Part shown: one piece after another, positions 10,201-18,505 of the stretch
How the letters are laid out: every line of letters begins with the position of its first letter
Position numbering within the stretch: the first letter of the stretch is position 1
NCBI RefSeq assembly: GCF_002943715.1
Contig: NZ_MQUA01000014.1
Location: 538,407-602,406 of the forward strand
DNA: 64,000 nucleotides
From: Polaribacter filamentus
GTDB taxonomy: Bacteria; Bacteroidota; Bacteroidia; Flavobacteriales; Flavobacteriaceae
Direction of reading: 5' to 3'
The notes under the pieces: model-generated
Database searches by the model: none
What the model saw: only the letters and a program-made list of their open reading frames with translations
Told to the model about the DNA's origin: nothing
Translations under genes and position numbers: made by a program

Positions 10201-10956
10201 TTAGATGGTTTTGCAGAAGTAAATGTAGTTGAAACTGCACAAGCACTAATTCAGCAAAAAATTGCATCAGGAGAACTAATTGTACCAAAAGGGATCAGTT
10301 ATAAATTTACAGGAACATATGAAAATCAACTTAGAGCAGAAAAAACGTTGTCAGTGGTGGTTCCTTTAGCGTTATTAATCATCTTTTTAATTCTGTATTT
10401 TCAATTCCGATCTGTATCAACATCCCTAATGATTTTTACAGGAATATCGGTTGCGTTTGCAGGAGGTTTTATTATGATGTGGTTGTATGGTCAAGAATGG
10501 TTTTTGAATTTTAGTTTTTTCGGAGAAAACTTACGAGACCTTTTTAACATGAAAACGATTAATTTAAGTGTCGCAGTTTGGGTTGGTTTTATTGCGCTGT
10601 TTGGAATTGCTACGGATGATGGTGTGGTGATGGCAACATACTTAACGCAAACTTTTGATAAAAATGATCCAACAGATACATCAGAAATTAGAAAATCAAC
10701 ATTAGAAGCGGCATCAAAACGAATTAGACCTTGTTTAATGACTACAGTTACCACCGTTTTAGCATTGCTGCCAGTATTAACTTCAACAGGTAGAGGAAGT
10801 GATATTATGATTCCGATGGCAATTCCGATTTTTGGAGGAATGATCATCGATATTACTTCTTATTTTATTGTGCCTGTTTTGTTTAGCTGGAAGAAAGAAT
10901 TTATAGCGAAAAGAAAATTAAAAAATGAAGCTCAACCAATTTCTATTAAATCATAA
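7225..10956 (+). CDS. cusA: CusA/CzcA-family heavy-metal RND efflux pump
   Basis: Inner-membrane proton-driven RND pump that exports monovalent metal (Cu/Ag by family resemblance) through a tripartite complex with CusB and CusC. It has typical CusA blocks: PDIGENQQIVYTKWDGRSPQ, GIPGVKTIRSSSMFG, GTMVDVGVILSEN and TGMRAPMGIKVKG (the last in the metal-path region). At 1243 residues it is about 200 longer than E. coli CusA. The extra length is partly an inserted block of about 110 residues with roughly four hydrophobic segments after the first membrane bundle, and partly a hydrophilic insert (YKVNDEGKYVLKNGM and surroundings). The cusC gene follows after 5 bp. Confidence 0.93.
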   Translation: MLNKSIKFLIENKLVAVLVLVLFVGWGTVNAPFNWDTGFLPSNPVAVDAIPDIGENQQIVYTKWDGRSPQDIEDQITYPLTTSLLGIPGVKTIRSSSMFGFSSIYIIFEEDIEFYWSRSRILEKLNSLPSGLLPEGVNPSLGPDATGLGQIFWYTLEGRDESGNVTGGWDLQELRSIQDYYVKYALSSASGVSEVASIGGYVQEYQVDVNPELMRQYNIGLNQVVKAVKESNKDIGAQTLEINQAEYLVRGLGYVKSVEDIENAVVTSEDFISIKIKDIGKVSLGPATRRGILDKEGAEVVGAVVVARYGANPMEVINNVKEKINELSAGLPSKVLADGRTSRVTIVPFYDRSELIQETLGTLNEALILEILITFLVIIVMVFNLRASILISGLLPVAVLMVFIAMKLFGVDANIVALSGIAIAIGTMVDVGVILSENIIRHIDEDDKKLPINTIVYNATAEVSGAIVTAVMTTIISFIPVFTMIGAEGKLFRPLAFTKTFALAAALFIALFLIPPFAASIFKKVSIRKTTSFVLNGLLVVLGIISMFLGYWIGILLISYGTVAFLKMQDKLTDKRANLINIIASSLAIVFLLAEYWRPLGVDKSIALNLIFVCIICFGLLGIFMLFQHYYTKILKWALENRVLFLTIPASLLVFGFYIMKNTGKEFMPSLNEGSFLLMPTSMPHSGIEENKRVLQQLDMAVASIPEIETVVGKAGRTESALDPAPISMYENMIQYKPEYMLNVNGERQRYKVNDEGKYVLKNGMSLPTEPREAWQSVDAKKQLIPDNDGEFYRNWRPEIQSPDDIWNEIIRVTKLPGVTSAPKLQPIETRLVMLQTGMRAPMGIKVKGQDLKQIEAFGVQLETILKQSEGVKEEAVFADRIVGKPYLLIDIDREKIARYGISIQDVQDVLKVAVGGMILTQTVEGRERYGVRVRYPRELRNNPDDLKNIYIPVGKGSPVPLSELATIRYEKGPQVIKSEDTFLVGYVLFDKLDGFAEVNVVETAQALIQQKIASGELIVPKGISYKFTGTYENQLRAEKTLSVVVPLALLIIFLILYFQFRSVSTSLMIFTGISVAFAGGFIMMWLYGQEWFLNFSFFGENLRDLFNMKTINLSVAVWVGFIALFGIATDDGVVMATYLTQTFDKNDPTDTSEIRKSTLEAASKRIRPCLMTTVTTVLALLPVLTSTGRGSDIMIPMAIPIFGGMIIDITSYFIVPVLFSWKKEFIAKRKLKNEAQPISIKS

Positions 10957-10961
10957 AACGG

Positions 10962-12191
10962 ATGAAATCATATATAAAAATTAGTAGTATCCTTTGTTTT
11001 ATACTGTTTATTTCAAAGGTTCAAAGTCAGCAATTAGAAACATTTATTGTCGAAGCATTGGCAAACAATCCTGAAATTCAAAAGTTTGAACTGCAATATA
11101 GTATTGCCTCTGAAAAAGTAAACGAAGTAAATACCTTGCCAAATACAGAATTTGGTGTTGGCTATTTTGTAAGCGAACCAGAAACACGAACAGGAGCTCA
11201 GCGTTTTAGAGTGTCGGCAAAACAGATGTTGCCTTGGTTTGGCAATGTTACGGCAAGGGAGAATTATGTGAGTTCTTTGGCGGATGCAAAATATGAAGAC
11301 ATCGTCATTGCTAAAAGAAAACTGATGGTTTCGGTTTCACAATCGTATTATAATTTATACGCGAATAAAGCGAAGCAGCACGTATTATCAGAAAACATAA
11401 AATTATTGGAAACCTACGAAACATTGGCATTAACTTCTGTTGAAGTCGGCAAAGCATCTGCAGTAGATGTATTGCGTTTGCAAATGCGTCAAAATGAAAT
11501 GCAACAATTATTGGATGTTTTGAGTCAGCAATATTTAGCAGAACAAACTGCTTTTAATAATTTATTGAATAGAGAAAATACGGTTGCTGTTAGTCTTATT
11601 TCTGAATTAAATATTCCTTCGGATGATTTTGAAATTATTAGTGAAAATTTAGCATTACATCCAGAATTGTTGAAATATGATAAACGCTATCAATCCGTAG
11701 AAAAATCTGAATTACTCAATCAAAAAGAAAGTAGCCCTATGATTGGTTTTGGATTGGATTATATCAACGTTGAAAAACGACCAGCTATGAGTTTTAGCGA
11801 TAACGGTAAGGATATTGTAATGCCAACGGTGTCAATTTCTATCCCAATTTTTAATAATAAATACAGATCCCAAACCAAGCAAAACGAGTTGCAACAAAAA
11901 GAAATTTTGGCACAAAAAAGTGAACGCTTAAATACTTTAGAAACACTTTTAGACAAAGCGAAAAAAGACAGGATTTCTGCAAGAATAAGTTATTCAACTC
12001 AGGCTAAAAATTTACAACAAGCTAAAAACGCAGAGGAAATTTTACTAAAAAGTTATGAAACAGGGACGATTGATTTTAAGGATGTTTTGGATATTCAGGA
12101 ATTACAATTAAAGTTTGAAATGAATCAAATAGAATCTTTGAAAGCCTATTATGAGCAAACAACAATTATTAACTATTTAACGCAGTACTAA
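10962..12191 (+). CDS. cusC: TolC-family outer membrane channel (CusC-like)
   Basis: A 409-residue outer membrane efflux protein with a signal peptide ending near VQSQ. It has the duplicated coiled-coil arrangement of TolC proteins: N-terminal LETFIVEALANNPEIQ and C-terminal KSYETGTIDFKDVLDIQELQ. It forms the exit duct for the CusA pump encoded just upstream. Its TAA stop shares one base with the next ATG (TAATG), indicating operon transcription and coupling to the regulator gene. Confidence 0.9.
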   Translation: MKSYIKISSILCFILFISKVQSQQLETFIVEALANNPEIQKFELQYSIASEKVNEVNTLPNTEFGVGYFVSEPETRTGAQRFRVSAKQMLPWFGNVTARENYVSSLADAKYEDIVIAKRKLMVSVSQSYYNLYANKAKQHVLSENIKLLETYETLALTSVEVGKASAVDVLRLQMRQNEMQQLLDVLSQQYLAEQTAFNNLLNRENTVAVSLISELNIPSDDFEIISENLALHPELLKYDKRYQSVEKSELLNQKESSPMIGFGLDYINVEKRPAMSFSDNGKDIVMPTVSISIPIFNNKYRSQTKQNELQQKEILAQKSERLNTLETLLDKAKKDRISARISYSTQAKNLQQAKNAEEILLKSYETGTIDFKDVLDIQELQLKFEMNQIESLKAYYEQTTIINYLTQY

Positions 12192-12757
12192 TGATCAAAG
12201 ACTTTTACATAAAAAATATGGTTTGTGATCGTTGTATAAAAGTGCTCAAAAATGAAATTGAAGCGCAACAAATTGTAATAAAAGAAATTGAACTTGGTCG
12301 CATACAACTAAATATTCAAAATGATAACGAATTAGATGAATTCGAGAAGATTATTACAAGCAACGGTTTTGAAGTAATTAATAATGTAGAGGAAAAAATA
12401 ACTGAAAAAGTTAAAATAGACCTCATTAAAATAGTAAGTAAGCTACCGCTTGATTTGAAAGAGAATTTATCAACTCATCTTGCTGAAACAATGCATCAAG
12501 ACTATTCGAAAGTAAGTAAAGTATTTTCATCAACTGAAGGAATGACCATTGAAAAATACTTTATAAAGCTAAAGATTGAGAAAGTGAAGGAATTAATTGA
12601 AGCGCAAGAAAAAAACTTTACTGAGATAAGTCAGTTTTTAGATTATAGTAATATGAACCATTTGAGTAAGCAATTTAAAATAGAAACAGGAATGAGCCTC
12701 ACAGATTATAAATTATTACAAAATAAAGGTAGAAACCCTTTAGACCAAATTATATAG
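12191..12757 (+). CDS. HMA-like domain fused to AraC-type HTH regulator
   Basis: A 188-residue protein. Residues 1-70 resemble a heavy-metal-associated (HMA) ferredoxin-like fold with MVCDRC (C12, C15) in place of the usual MxCxxC. Residues about 80-188 form a single AraC-type double HTH domain (EKYFIKLKIEKVKELIEA, FTEISQFLDYSNMNHLSKQF). The simplest reading is a cytosolic sensor in which metal binding to the N-terminal domain controls DNA binding, regulating this copper operon. It is translationally coupled to cusC, and copA begins 166 bp downstream with its own possible operators. Metal sensing is inferred, not shown. Confidence 0.83.
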   Translation: MIKDFYIKNMVCDRCIKVLKNEIEAQQIVIKEIELGRIQLNIQNDNELDEFEKIITSNGFEVINNVEEKITEKVKIDLIKIVSKLPLDLKENLSTHLAETMHQDYSKVSKVFSSTEGMTIEKYFIKLKIEKVKELIEAQEKNFTEISQFLDYSNMNHLSKQFKIETGMSLTDYKLLQNKGRNPLDQII

Positions 12758-12835
12758 ATGATATCCATAATTAGAATAAAGAATTAAGTAGTAGAATACC
12801 AACTTTGCACAAGATAAATATAAAACGAAAATTCT

Positions 12836-12892
12836 CATCCTAAAGGATGATTTAAGAATCGCTTATTTACAGTCTTAAGAATACAGATATTC
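12836..12892 (+). promoter_or_regulatory. Two inverted repeats upstream of copA, candidate operators
   Basis: In the 166-bp gap before copA there are two palindromes: CATCCTAAAGGATG at 12836-12849 (6-bp arms, 2-bp spacer) and GAATACAGATATTC at 12879-12892 (5-bp arms). They lie 32-88 bp upstream of the ATG. They may be binding sites for the metal-responsive regulator encoded just upstream; that is inference from position only. Confidence 0.35.
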
Positions 12893-12923
12893 TATCAGCA
12901 ATTAAAAATAATTAATTTTAAAT

Positions 12924-15422
12924 ATGATGAAACACACTTATAACATACACGGAATGACATGCAATGGATGTAGAAGTCATGTTGAAGAAATACTCTCTAA
13001 AGTAAAAGGTGTTTCTAAAGCGATCGTTAATTTAGAAAAAGCAGAAGCAACTATCGAAATGGAATCACATATTTCACTAGAAACTTTTCAAGAAGCGCTA
13101 AAAAATGACGGAGCTAGTTACAGTATCTATAAATTGGGAGAACATCATCCTGTTAAAGAAAAGAAAGAAGAGAAATCAAAAGGCAAAGGAACGGGAACAT
13201 TTTATTGTCCGATGCATTGCGAAGGTGAAAAAACCTATAACAAAGCAGGCGATTGTAAAGTATGCGGAATGGATTTGGTCGAAGAAAGAAGTATTTCTTT
13301 TTCTAGCAACCAGTTTACATGTCCGATGCACCCTGAGGTTATAAAAGACGAACCCGGTGCTTGTCCTATTTGCGGAATGGATTTAATTCCGTTAGAGGCA
13401 GATGCATCCGAAGAAGATAAAACCTATAAAAAGCTACTAAAAAAGTTTTGGGTTGCAGTTACCTTTACGGTTCCAATATTTCTTTTGGCAATGTCTGAAA
13501 TGATCGAAAACAATCCATTATATGACATTTTAGCCCAAAAAAATTGGAATTGGATTCAGTTTGTATTATCAATTCCTGTTGTATTTTTTGCAACTTGGAT
13601 GTTTTTTAAACGTGCTTGGACATCCATAAAAACAATGAACCTTAATATGTTCACATTAATAGGTATAGGTTCGGGAATTGCTTGGCTTTTTAGTGTCTTT
13701 GCAATGTTGTTTCCAGAGGTGTTTCCAGCAGATTTTAAAACGGCGGATGGCAATGTGTTTGTCTATTTTGAAGCAACAACTGTCATTCTTACTTTAGTAT
13801 TATTAGGACAATTGTTAGAAGCAAGAGCACACAGTCAAACAAGTGGCGCTATCAAAGAATTGCTAAAATTAGTACCAGCAACAGCAACATTAGTTGCAGA
13901 GGGCGAAGACAAAGTAATTGCCATTGATAAAATTGAAAAGGGCAATTTGTTGCGTGTAAAACCAGGAGAAAAAATTCCTGTGGATGGCAGTATTGTTGAA
14001 GGACAAAGTAGTATAGATGAATCTATGATAACTGGAGAGCCTATTCCTGTAGATAAAGGGGTGGACGATAAAGTGAGTTCAGGAACTATCAATGGTACGA
14101 AATCATTTGTAATGAAAGCTGAGAAGGTAGGCTCAGAAACCTTACTTTCTCAAATTATTGATATGGTAAATACAGCAAGTCGTTCTAAAGCTCCGATTCA
14201 AAAATTAGCAGATAGAATTGCTAAATACTTTGTTCCTTCGGTATTTTTAGCTTCTGTTATAACATTTAGTACTTGGGCGATATTTGGTCCAGAACCAGCC
14301 TATGTTTTTGCGTTTGTAAATGCAATTGCGGTATTAATTATTGCCTGTCCTTGTGCTTTAGGTTTAGCAACGCCAATGTCTGTGATGGTTGGTGTTGGAA
14401 GAGGTGCACAATCTGGAGTTTTGATTAAAAATGCAGAAGCATTAGAAAAAATGAATAAAGTTGATACGCTAATTGTCGATAAAACAGGAACGATTACAGA
14501 AGGAAAACCATCCGTAGAAAAAGTAATATCAGTAAATGAAGAAATAGAGGAAACAACTTTACTTCAATACATTGCCTCTTTAAATCAATATAGTGAGCAC
14601 CCGTTGGCGGAGGCAATTGTAAACTATGGCAAATCAAAAAACATTACAATTACTAAAGTTGATGATTTTGAAGCAGTTGCAGGAAAAGGAGTTATTGGTA
14701 CTGTTGAAAGTAAAAAAATAACTTTAGGAAATGCTAAATTATTGGAACAATTCGCTATTGCTATTTCAGAAAGTTTAGCGACCAAGGTATTGGCAGAGCA
14801 AGAGCAAGGTAAAACGGTTTCATACATCACAATTGATAACGAAGCCCAAGGTTATGTTGCTATTTTTGACGCTATAAAAGCAACCAGTGTAAAAGCGATT
14901 AAAGAACTACAAGACAACGGTGTTGAAGTAATTATGTTAACTGGTGATAATAAAAACACTGCAAAATCCGTTGCTGAGCAATTAAATCTTAAACATTATA
15001 AAGCAGAATGTTTACCAGAAGATAAATTGAATGAAATAAAAAAACTTCAAGAAGAAGGTAAAGTCGTTGCCATGGCAGGAGATGGTATAAATGATGCACC
15101 CGCTTTAGCACAATCAGATGTTGGTATTGCTATGGGAACAGGAACAGATGTGGCTATTGAAAGCGCATCTATAACTTTGGTGAAAGGTGATTTACAGGGT
15201 ATTGTAAAAGCTAAAAAGTTAAGTCATGGTGTTGTTAAAAATATAAAGCAGAACCTATTTTTTGCTTTTGTATACAACGTATTGGGAGTACCAATTGCAG
15301 CAGGAGTTTTATACCCAATATTTGGATTGTTATTATCACCAATGATTGCAGCATTGGCAATGAGTTTTAGTTCGGTATCAGTAATAGTAAACGCACTGAG
15401 GTTAAGAAATATTAAAATATAA
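12924..15422 (+). CDS. copA: Copper/silver-translocating P1B-type ATPase (CopA-like)
   Basis: An 832-residue ATP-driven exporter of monovalent copper or silver from the cytoplasm. The N-terminus has an HMA domain (MTCNGC, C13 and C16), then two short metal-binding modules of the CPMH...CGMDL type (residues about 93-121 and 131-158). The membrane CPC signature is at C475-C477, the phosphorylated aspartate is D519 in DKTGT, the actuator motif is TGEP and the hinge is GDGINDAP. It is the fifth gene of the efflux operon, with a 10-bp gap to the next gene. Confidence 0.95.
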   Translation: MMKHTYNIHGMTCNGCRSHVEEILSKVKGVSKAIVNLEKAEATIEMESHISLETFQEALKNDGASYSIYKLGEHHPVKEKKEEKSKGKGTGTFYCPMHCEGEKTYNKAGDCKVCGMDLVEERSISFSSNQFTCPMHPEVIKDEPGACPICGMDLIPLEADASEEDKTYKKLLKKFWVAVTFTVPIFLLAMSEMIENNPLYDILAQKNWNWIQFVLSIPVVFFATWMFFKRAWTSIKTMNLNMFTLIGIGSGIAWLFSVFAMLFPEVFPADFKTADGNVFVYFEATTVILTLVLLGQLLEARAHSQTSGAIKELLKLVPATATLVAEGEDKVIAIDKIEKGNLLRVKPGEKIPVDGSIVEGQSSIDESMITGEPIPVDKGVDDKVSSGTINGTKSFVMKAEKVGSETLLSQIIDMVNTASRSKAPIQKLADRIAKYFVPSVFLASVITFSTWAIFGPEPAYVFAFVNAIAVLIIACPCALGLATPMSVMVGVGRGAQSGVLIKNAEALEKMNKVDTLIVDKTGTITEGKPSVEKVISVNEEIEETTLLQYIASLNQYSEHPLAEAIVNYGKSKNITITKVDDFEAVAGKGVIGTVESKKITLGNAKLLEQFAIAISESLATKVLAEQEQGKTVSYITIDNEAQGYVAIFDAIKATSVKAIKELQDNGVEVIMLTGDNKNTAKSVAEQLNLKHYKAECLPEDKLNEIKKLQEEGKVVAMAGDGINDAPALAQSDVGIAMGTGTDVAIESASITLVKGDLQGIVKAKKLSHGVVKNIKQNLFFAFVYNVLGVPIAAGVLYPIFGLLLSPMIAALAMSFSSVSVIVNALRLRNIKI

Positions 15423-15432
15423 GTATATAATC

Positions 15433-16017
15433 ATGAAGAAAATAATAGTAGTAATTGCATTAACAGTATCAGTTTTAAGCTGTAAAAAGGAAACAAGGGA
15501 AATAGATGTTAAAGAAAAGAATGTTACAACAATTAAAAAAGATGAGATGCCTAAAAAGAAGGTTTTAAGTCCGCATGCAACTGCAATGGCAATGATTGGA
15601 GACGCTCATATTCATATTGATTATTCTTCACCTGGCGTTAGAGATAGAATCATTTTTGGAGGTTTACTATCTTATGATATGGTTTGGCAAGCAGGAGCGC
15701 ACAACGCAACTTGGCTAGAAACAAACCAAGATTTAATTATTGATGGTAAAACACTTCCTGCAGGTAAATATGGTTTTTTTACAATTCCTTCAAAAAAGGA
15801 GTGGACCATCATTTTTAATACCAATTGGGATCAACACGGAAAAGATGACTATGATGAAAAAGAGGATGTTTTACGATTTAAAGTTAAATCAATTCTTTCT
15901 GAAACAACAACAGAACATTTAGAATATAAAGTGAAAAAGACAACTGATACCCAAGGTTCAATTTCATTGGCTTGGGAAAAAGTTTTGATTGATTTTAATT
16001 TTATAGTACAGCAATGA
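15433..16017 (+). CDS. DUF2911 lipoprotein
   Basis: A 194-residue protein with a lipoprotein signal (SVLSCKK, lipidated Cys at about residue 17) and a DUF2911 domain covering roughly residues 45-190. Typical blocks are VDYSSPGVRDR-like HIDYSSPGVRDR, GLLSYDMVWQAGAHNATW, LPAGKYGFFTIP and WTIIFNTNWDQHGKDDYDE. The biochemical role of DUF2911 is not known. Its place between copA and cusB in one transcription unit suggests a periplasmic accessory role in metal resistance here. Confidence 0.82.
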   Translation: MKKIIVVIALTVSVLSCKKETREIDVKEKNVTTIKKDEMPKKKVLSPHATAMAMIGDAHIHIDYSSPGVRDRIIFGGLLSYDMVWQAGAHNATWLETNQDLIIDGKTLPAGKYGFFTIPSKKEWTIIFNTNWDQHGKDDYDEKEDVLRFKVKSILSETTTEHLEYKVKKTTDTQGSISLAWEKVLIDFNFIVQQ

Positions 16018-16032
16018 TAAAACAATTAGAAA

Positions 16033-17811
16033 ATGAAAAATAAAAAAACAATAATTTATATTGGTATTCTTGCCGTTGGTATTTTATTCGGTTGGATCCT
16101 TTTTGGGAATTCATCCGAAGAAAAAACAGTGCATAGTCACACTGAAATGTCAGAAACTAATAAAATGTGGACCTGTTCTATGCACCCACAGATTATGCAG
16201 CCAGAAGCAGGCGATTGCCCTATTTGTGGTATGGATTTAATTCCTGCAGAAACGAGTGCAGACGGATTAATGGCAGACCAATTTAAGCTAACTAAAAATG
16301 CAATGGCTTTGGCAAATATTGAAACTTCTATAGTTGGTGCGGGTGAAATTGAAAATTCAGCCATAAAGTTATCTGGCAAAATTGTGCCAAATGAAGAAGC
16401 AAATACGGTTCAAGTGAGTTATTTTTCTGGAAGAATCGAGCAATTAAATGTTAGTTTTACAGGTGAAGAAATTCGCAAAGGGCAATTGTTGGCGACTATT
16501 TATTCACCAGAACTATATGCTGCACAACAAGAATTAATTACAGCAGTGTCTTTAAAAGAATCGCAACCTGCACTATACAAAGCGGTGCGTAATAAACTAA
16601 AAATATGGAAACTTTCTGAAAATCAGATTCAGCAGATTGAAACATCCGGAAAAGTAAAAGAAAATTTTCCTGTTTATGCAACAGTTTCGGGTACTGTGTC
16701 AGAAAAACTAGTAGCACAAGGCGAATCAATTAAACAAGGTCAGCCTTTGCTTAAAATTGCAAATTTAAATACCGTTTGGGCTAATTTTGATGTGTATGAA
16801 AATCAAATTGATTTATTTAAAAAAGGTCAGGAGATTTCCATCACTTCTAAAGCTTATGTTGATAAGGAGTTTAAGGCTACAGTAGCTTTTATTGATCCTG
16901 TTTTAGATACTAGAACAAGAACTGTAAAGTTGAGAGTGGTATTAAACAACACAGCAGGTTTTTTAAAACCAGGAATGTTTGTTGAAGGCTATATTAAAGG
17001 AATGATCTCTAGCAAAGAGGAGGTTTTAACAATCCCAGCTTCCGCAGTATTATGGACAGGTAAACGCTCTGTGGTGTATTTGAAAGCAAATTCAAATGCC
17101 CCTATTTTTCAAATGCTTGAAGTTACTTTAGGAAATAAAGTTGGTGATTTTTATGAAATAGTAGAAGGATTAAAAGCTGGCGATGAAATTGTAACAAATG
17201 GTACATTTACAGTGGATGCTGCTGCACAATTGCAAGGTAAAAAGTCGATGATGAATAAAGAAAGAGGAAAAATTGCAGCAGGTCATGAAGGCCATCTTGG
17301 AATGAAAGAAATGACTTCGGTAAAAAATGAGAATCATTTGAATATGAATGAAAGAAAGACTGTTTCAAAGGATTTTCAAAATCAATTAAAAGCGGTATTT
17401 AATGAGTATATTAAACTGAAAGATGCTTTGGTAAAAGAAGATTCAAAAAACGGAATATCAGCATCAAAAAAACTTTTAGATAATTTGTCTAAAGTTGATA
17501 TGAAATTATTAGAAAATAAAGAGGTACATAACCATTGGATATCTTTAGCAAAAGAAATAAAAACGGCGTCAACTTCAATTTCAAACACATCAAACATTAA
17601 AGAGCAAAGAAATCATTTCAATGATTTATCATCAAATTTAGCAAATGCTTTAGAGGTATTTGGAATTAATGAAAAGGTCTATCATCAATTTTGTCCCATG
17701 GCCGATGCCAACAAAGGTGGCTACTGGTTAAGTATAGAAGAAAAAGTAATCAATCCGTATTTTGGCGATGCAATGCTTACCTGCGGAGAAGTGAAACAAA
17801 TAATAGAATAA
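16033..17811 (+). CDS. cusB: CusB-type periplasmic adaptor with metal-binding and DUF3347 domains
   Basis: Membrane fusion protein linking CusA and the CusC-like channel. Residues about 7-25 are a membrane anchor. Residues about 45-72 are a CSMH...CGMDL metal module closely resembling those in the neighbouring CopA. The adaptor core covers about 75-410 (SGRIEQLNVSFTGEEIRKGQ, VWANFDVYENQIDLFKKGQ, FLKPGMFVEGYI). The C-terminal 150 residues are a DUF3347 domain ending with FCPMADANKGGYW and GDAMLTCGEV, which adds further Cys and Met ligands. A His/Met-rich linker (GHEGHLGMKEM) sits between them and may hold copper. Confidence 0.93.
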   Translation: MKNKKTIIYIGILAVGILFGWILFGNSSEEKTVHSHTEMSETNKMWTCSMHPQIMQPEAGDCPICGMDLIPAETSADGLMADQFKLTKNAMALANIETSIVGAGEIENSAIKLSGKIVPNEEANTVQVSYFSGRIEQLNVSFTGEEIRKGQLLATIYSPELYAAQQELITAVSLKESQPALYKAVRNKLKIWKLSENQIQQIETSGKVKENFPVYATVSGTVSEKLVAQGESIKQGQPLLKIANLNTVWANFDVYENQIDLFKKGQEISITSKAYVDKEFKATVAFIDPVLDTRTRTVKLRVVLNNTAGFLKPGMFVEGYIKGMISSKEEVLTIPASAVLWTGKRSVVYLKANSNAPIFQMLEVTLGNKVGDFYEIVEGLKAGDEIVTNGTFTVDAAAQLQGKKSMMNKERGKIAAGHEGHLGMKEMTSVKNENHLNMNERKTVSKDFQNQLKAVFNEYIKLKDALVKEDSKNGISASKKLLDNLSKVDMKLLENKEVHNHWISLAKEIKTASTSISNTSNIKEQRNHFNDLSSNLANALEVFGINEKVYHQFCPMADANKGGYWLSIEEKVINPYFGDAMLTCGEVKQIIE

Positions 17812-17831
17812 TAATAATTAAATTTAAAACA

Positions 17832-18239
17832 ATGAAAAAAGTAATTTTAAGTGTAGCTGTAATTGCTGCTTTGGCATTTACAAGCTGCAAAAACGAGGCT
17901 AAAAATGAAGCAAAAACGGAAACTACAGAGATGTCTAAAAATATGGCAATGGCTGATATTTCTTTTGGAGTGAGAGGTAATTGTGGCATGTGTAAAGCCA
18001 CCATCGAAAAAGCAGCAAATGCTGTTGAAGGGGTTTCTAAAGCAACATGGAGTGTAGATGAAAAGAAAGTTGATGTTTCTTTTGATGATAGCAAAACAGA
18101 TGCAATGTCAATTCATACTGCAATTGCAGCGTCTGGTTATGATACAGAAAAAGTGTCAGGAAGCGAAGAAGCGTATGAAAATTTACCAGGTTGTTGCAAA
18201 TACGATCATGCAATGAAAATGAGTTTGACTGCTAAATAG
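17832..18239 (+). CDS. HMA-domain lipoprotein, periplasmic copper binder
   Basis: Start chosen at 17832 because MKKVILSVAVIAAL starts a lipoprotein signal ending in FTSCK. The 135-residue product has an HMA fold with CGMC as the metal motif (GNCGMCKATIEKA) and a C-terminal GCCKYDHAMKM tail with extra ligands. It probably shuttles or buffers copper in the periplasm for the CusBA complex. It is the last gene of the operon, 20 bp after cusB. Confidence 0.87.
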   Translation: MKKVILSVAVIAALAFTSCKNEAKNEAKTETTEMSKNMAMADISFGVRGNCGMCKATIEKAANAVEGVSKATWSVDEKKVDVSFDDSKTDAMSIHTAIAASGYDTEKVSGSEEAYENLPGCCKYDHAMKMSLTAK

Positions 18240-18298
18240 TATAAATTATAAAAGCAAAAAATTTAGACATCAAAGTTTTGAGCTTATTTTAAACTATC

Positions 18299-18330
18299 AA
18301 AGGGTAACCAGAAATGATTACTCTTTTTTT
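18299..18330 (+). terminator. Rho-independent terminator of the copper operon
   Basis: AAAGGGTAA pairs with TTACTCTTT (one G-T wobble), and the right arm runs into seven or more T residues. It lies 60 bp after the HMA lipoprotein gene. Confidence 0.65.
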
Positions 18331-18505
18331 AGGCACTAAATTTTTGTGGTAATTTAATTTTGTCTTAAGGTCATTTAGTTTAAAAGCAGTTTATTATATT
18401 GTCCTCTTAAATTTAACCTGTTTTAAAAGCAGAAAATATAGTTTGTGTTTTGAACTTGTAAGAGATATTATTTTACAATTGATGAAATAAAAAGAGGTTA
18501 GTTAA

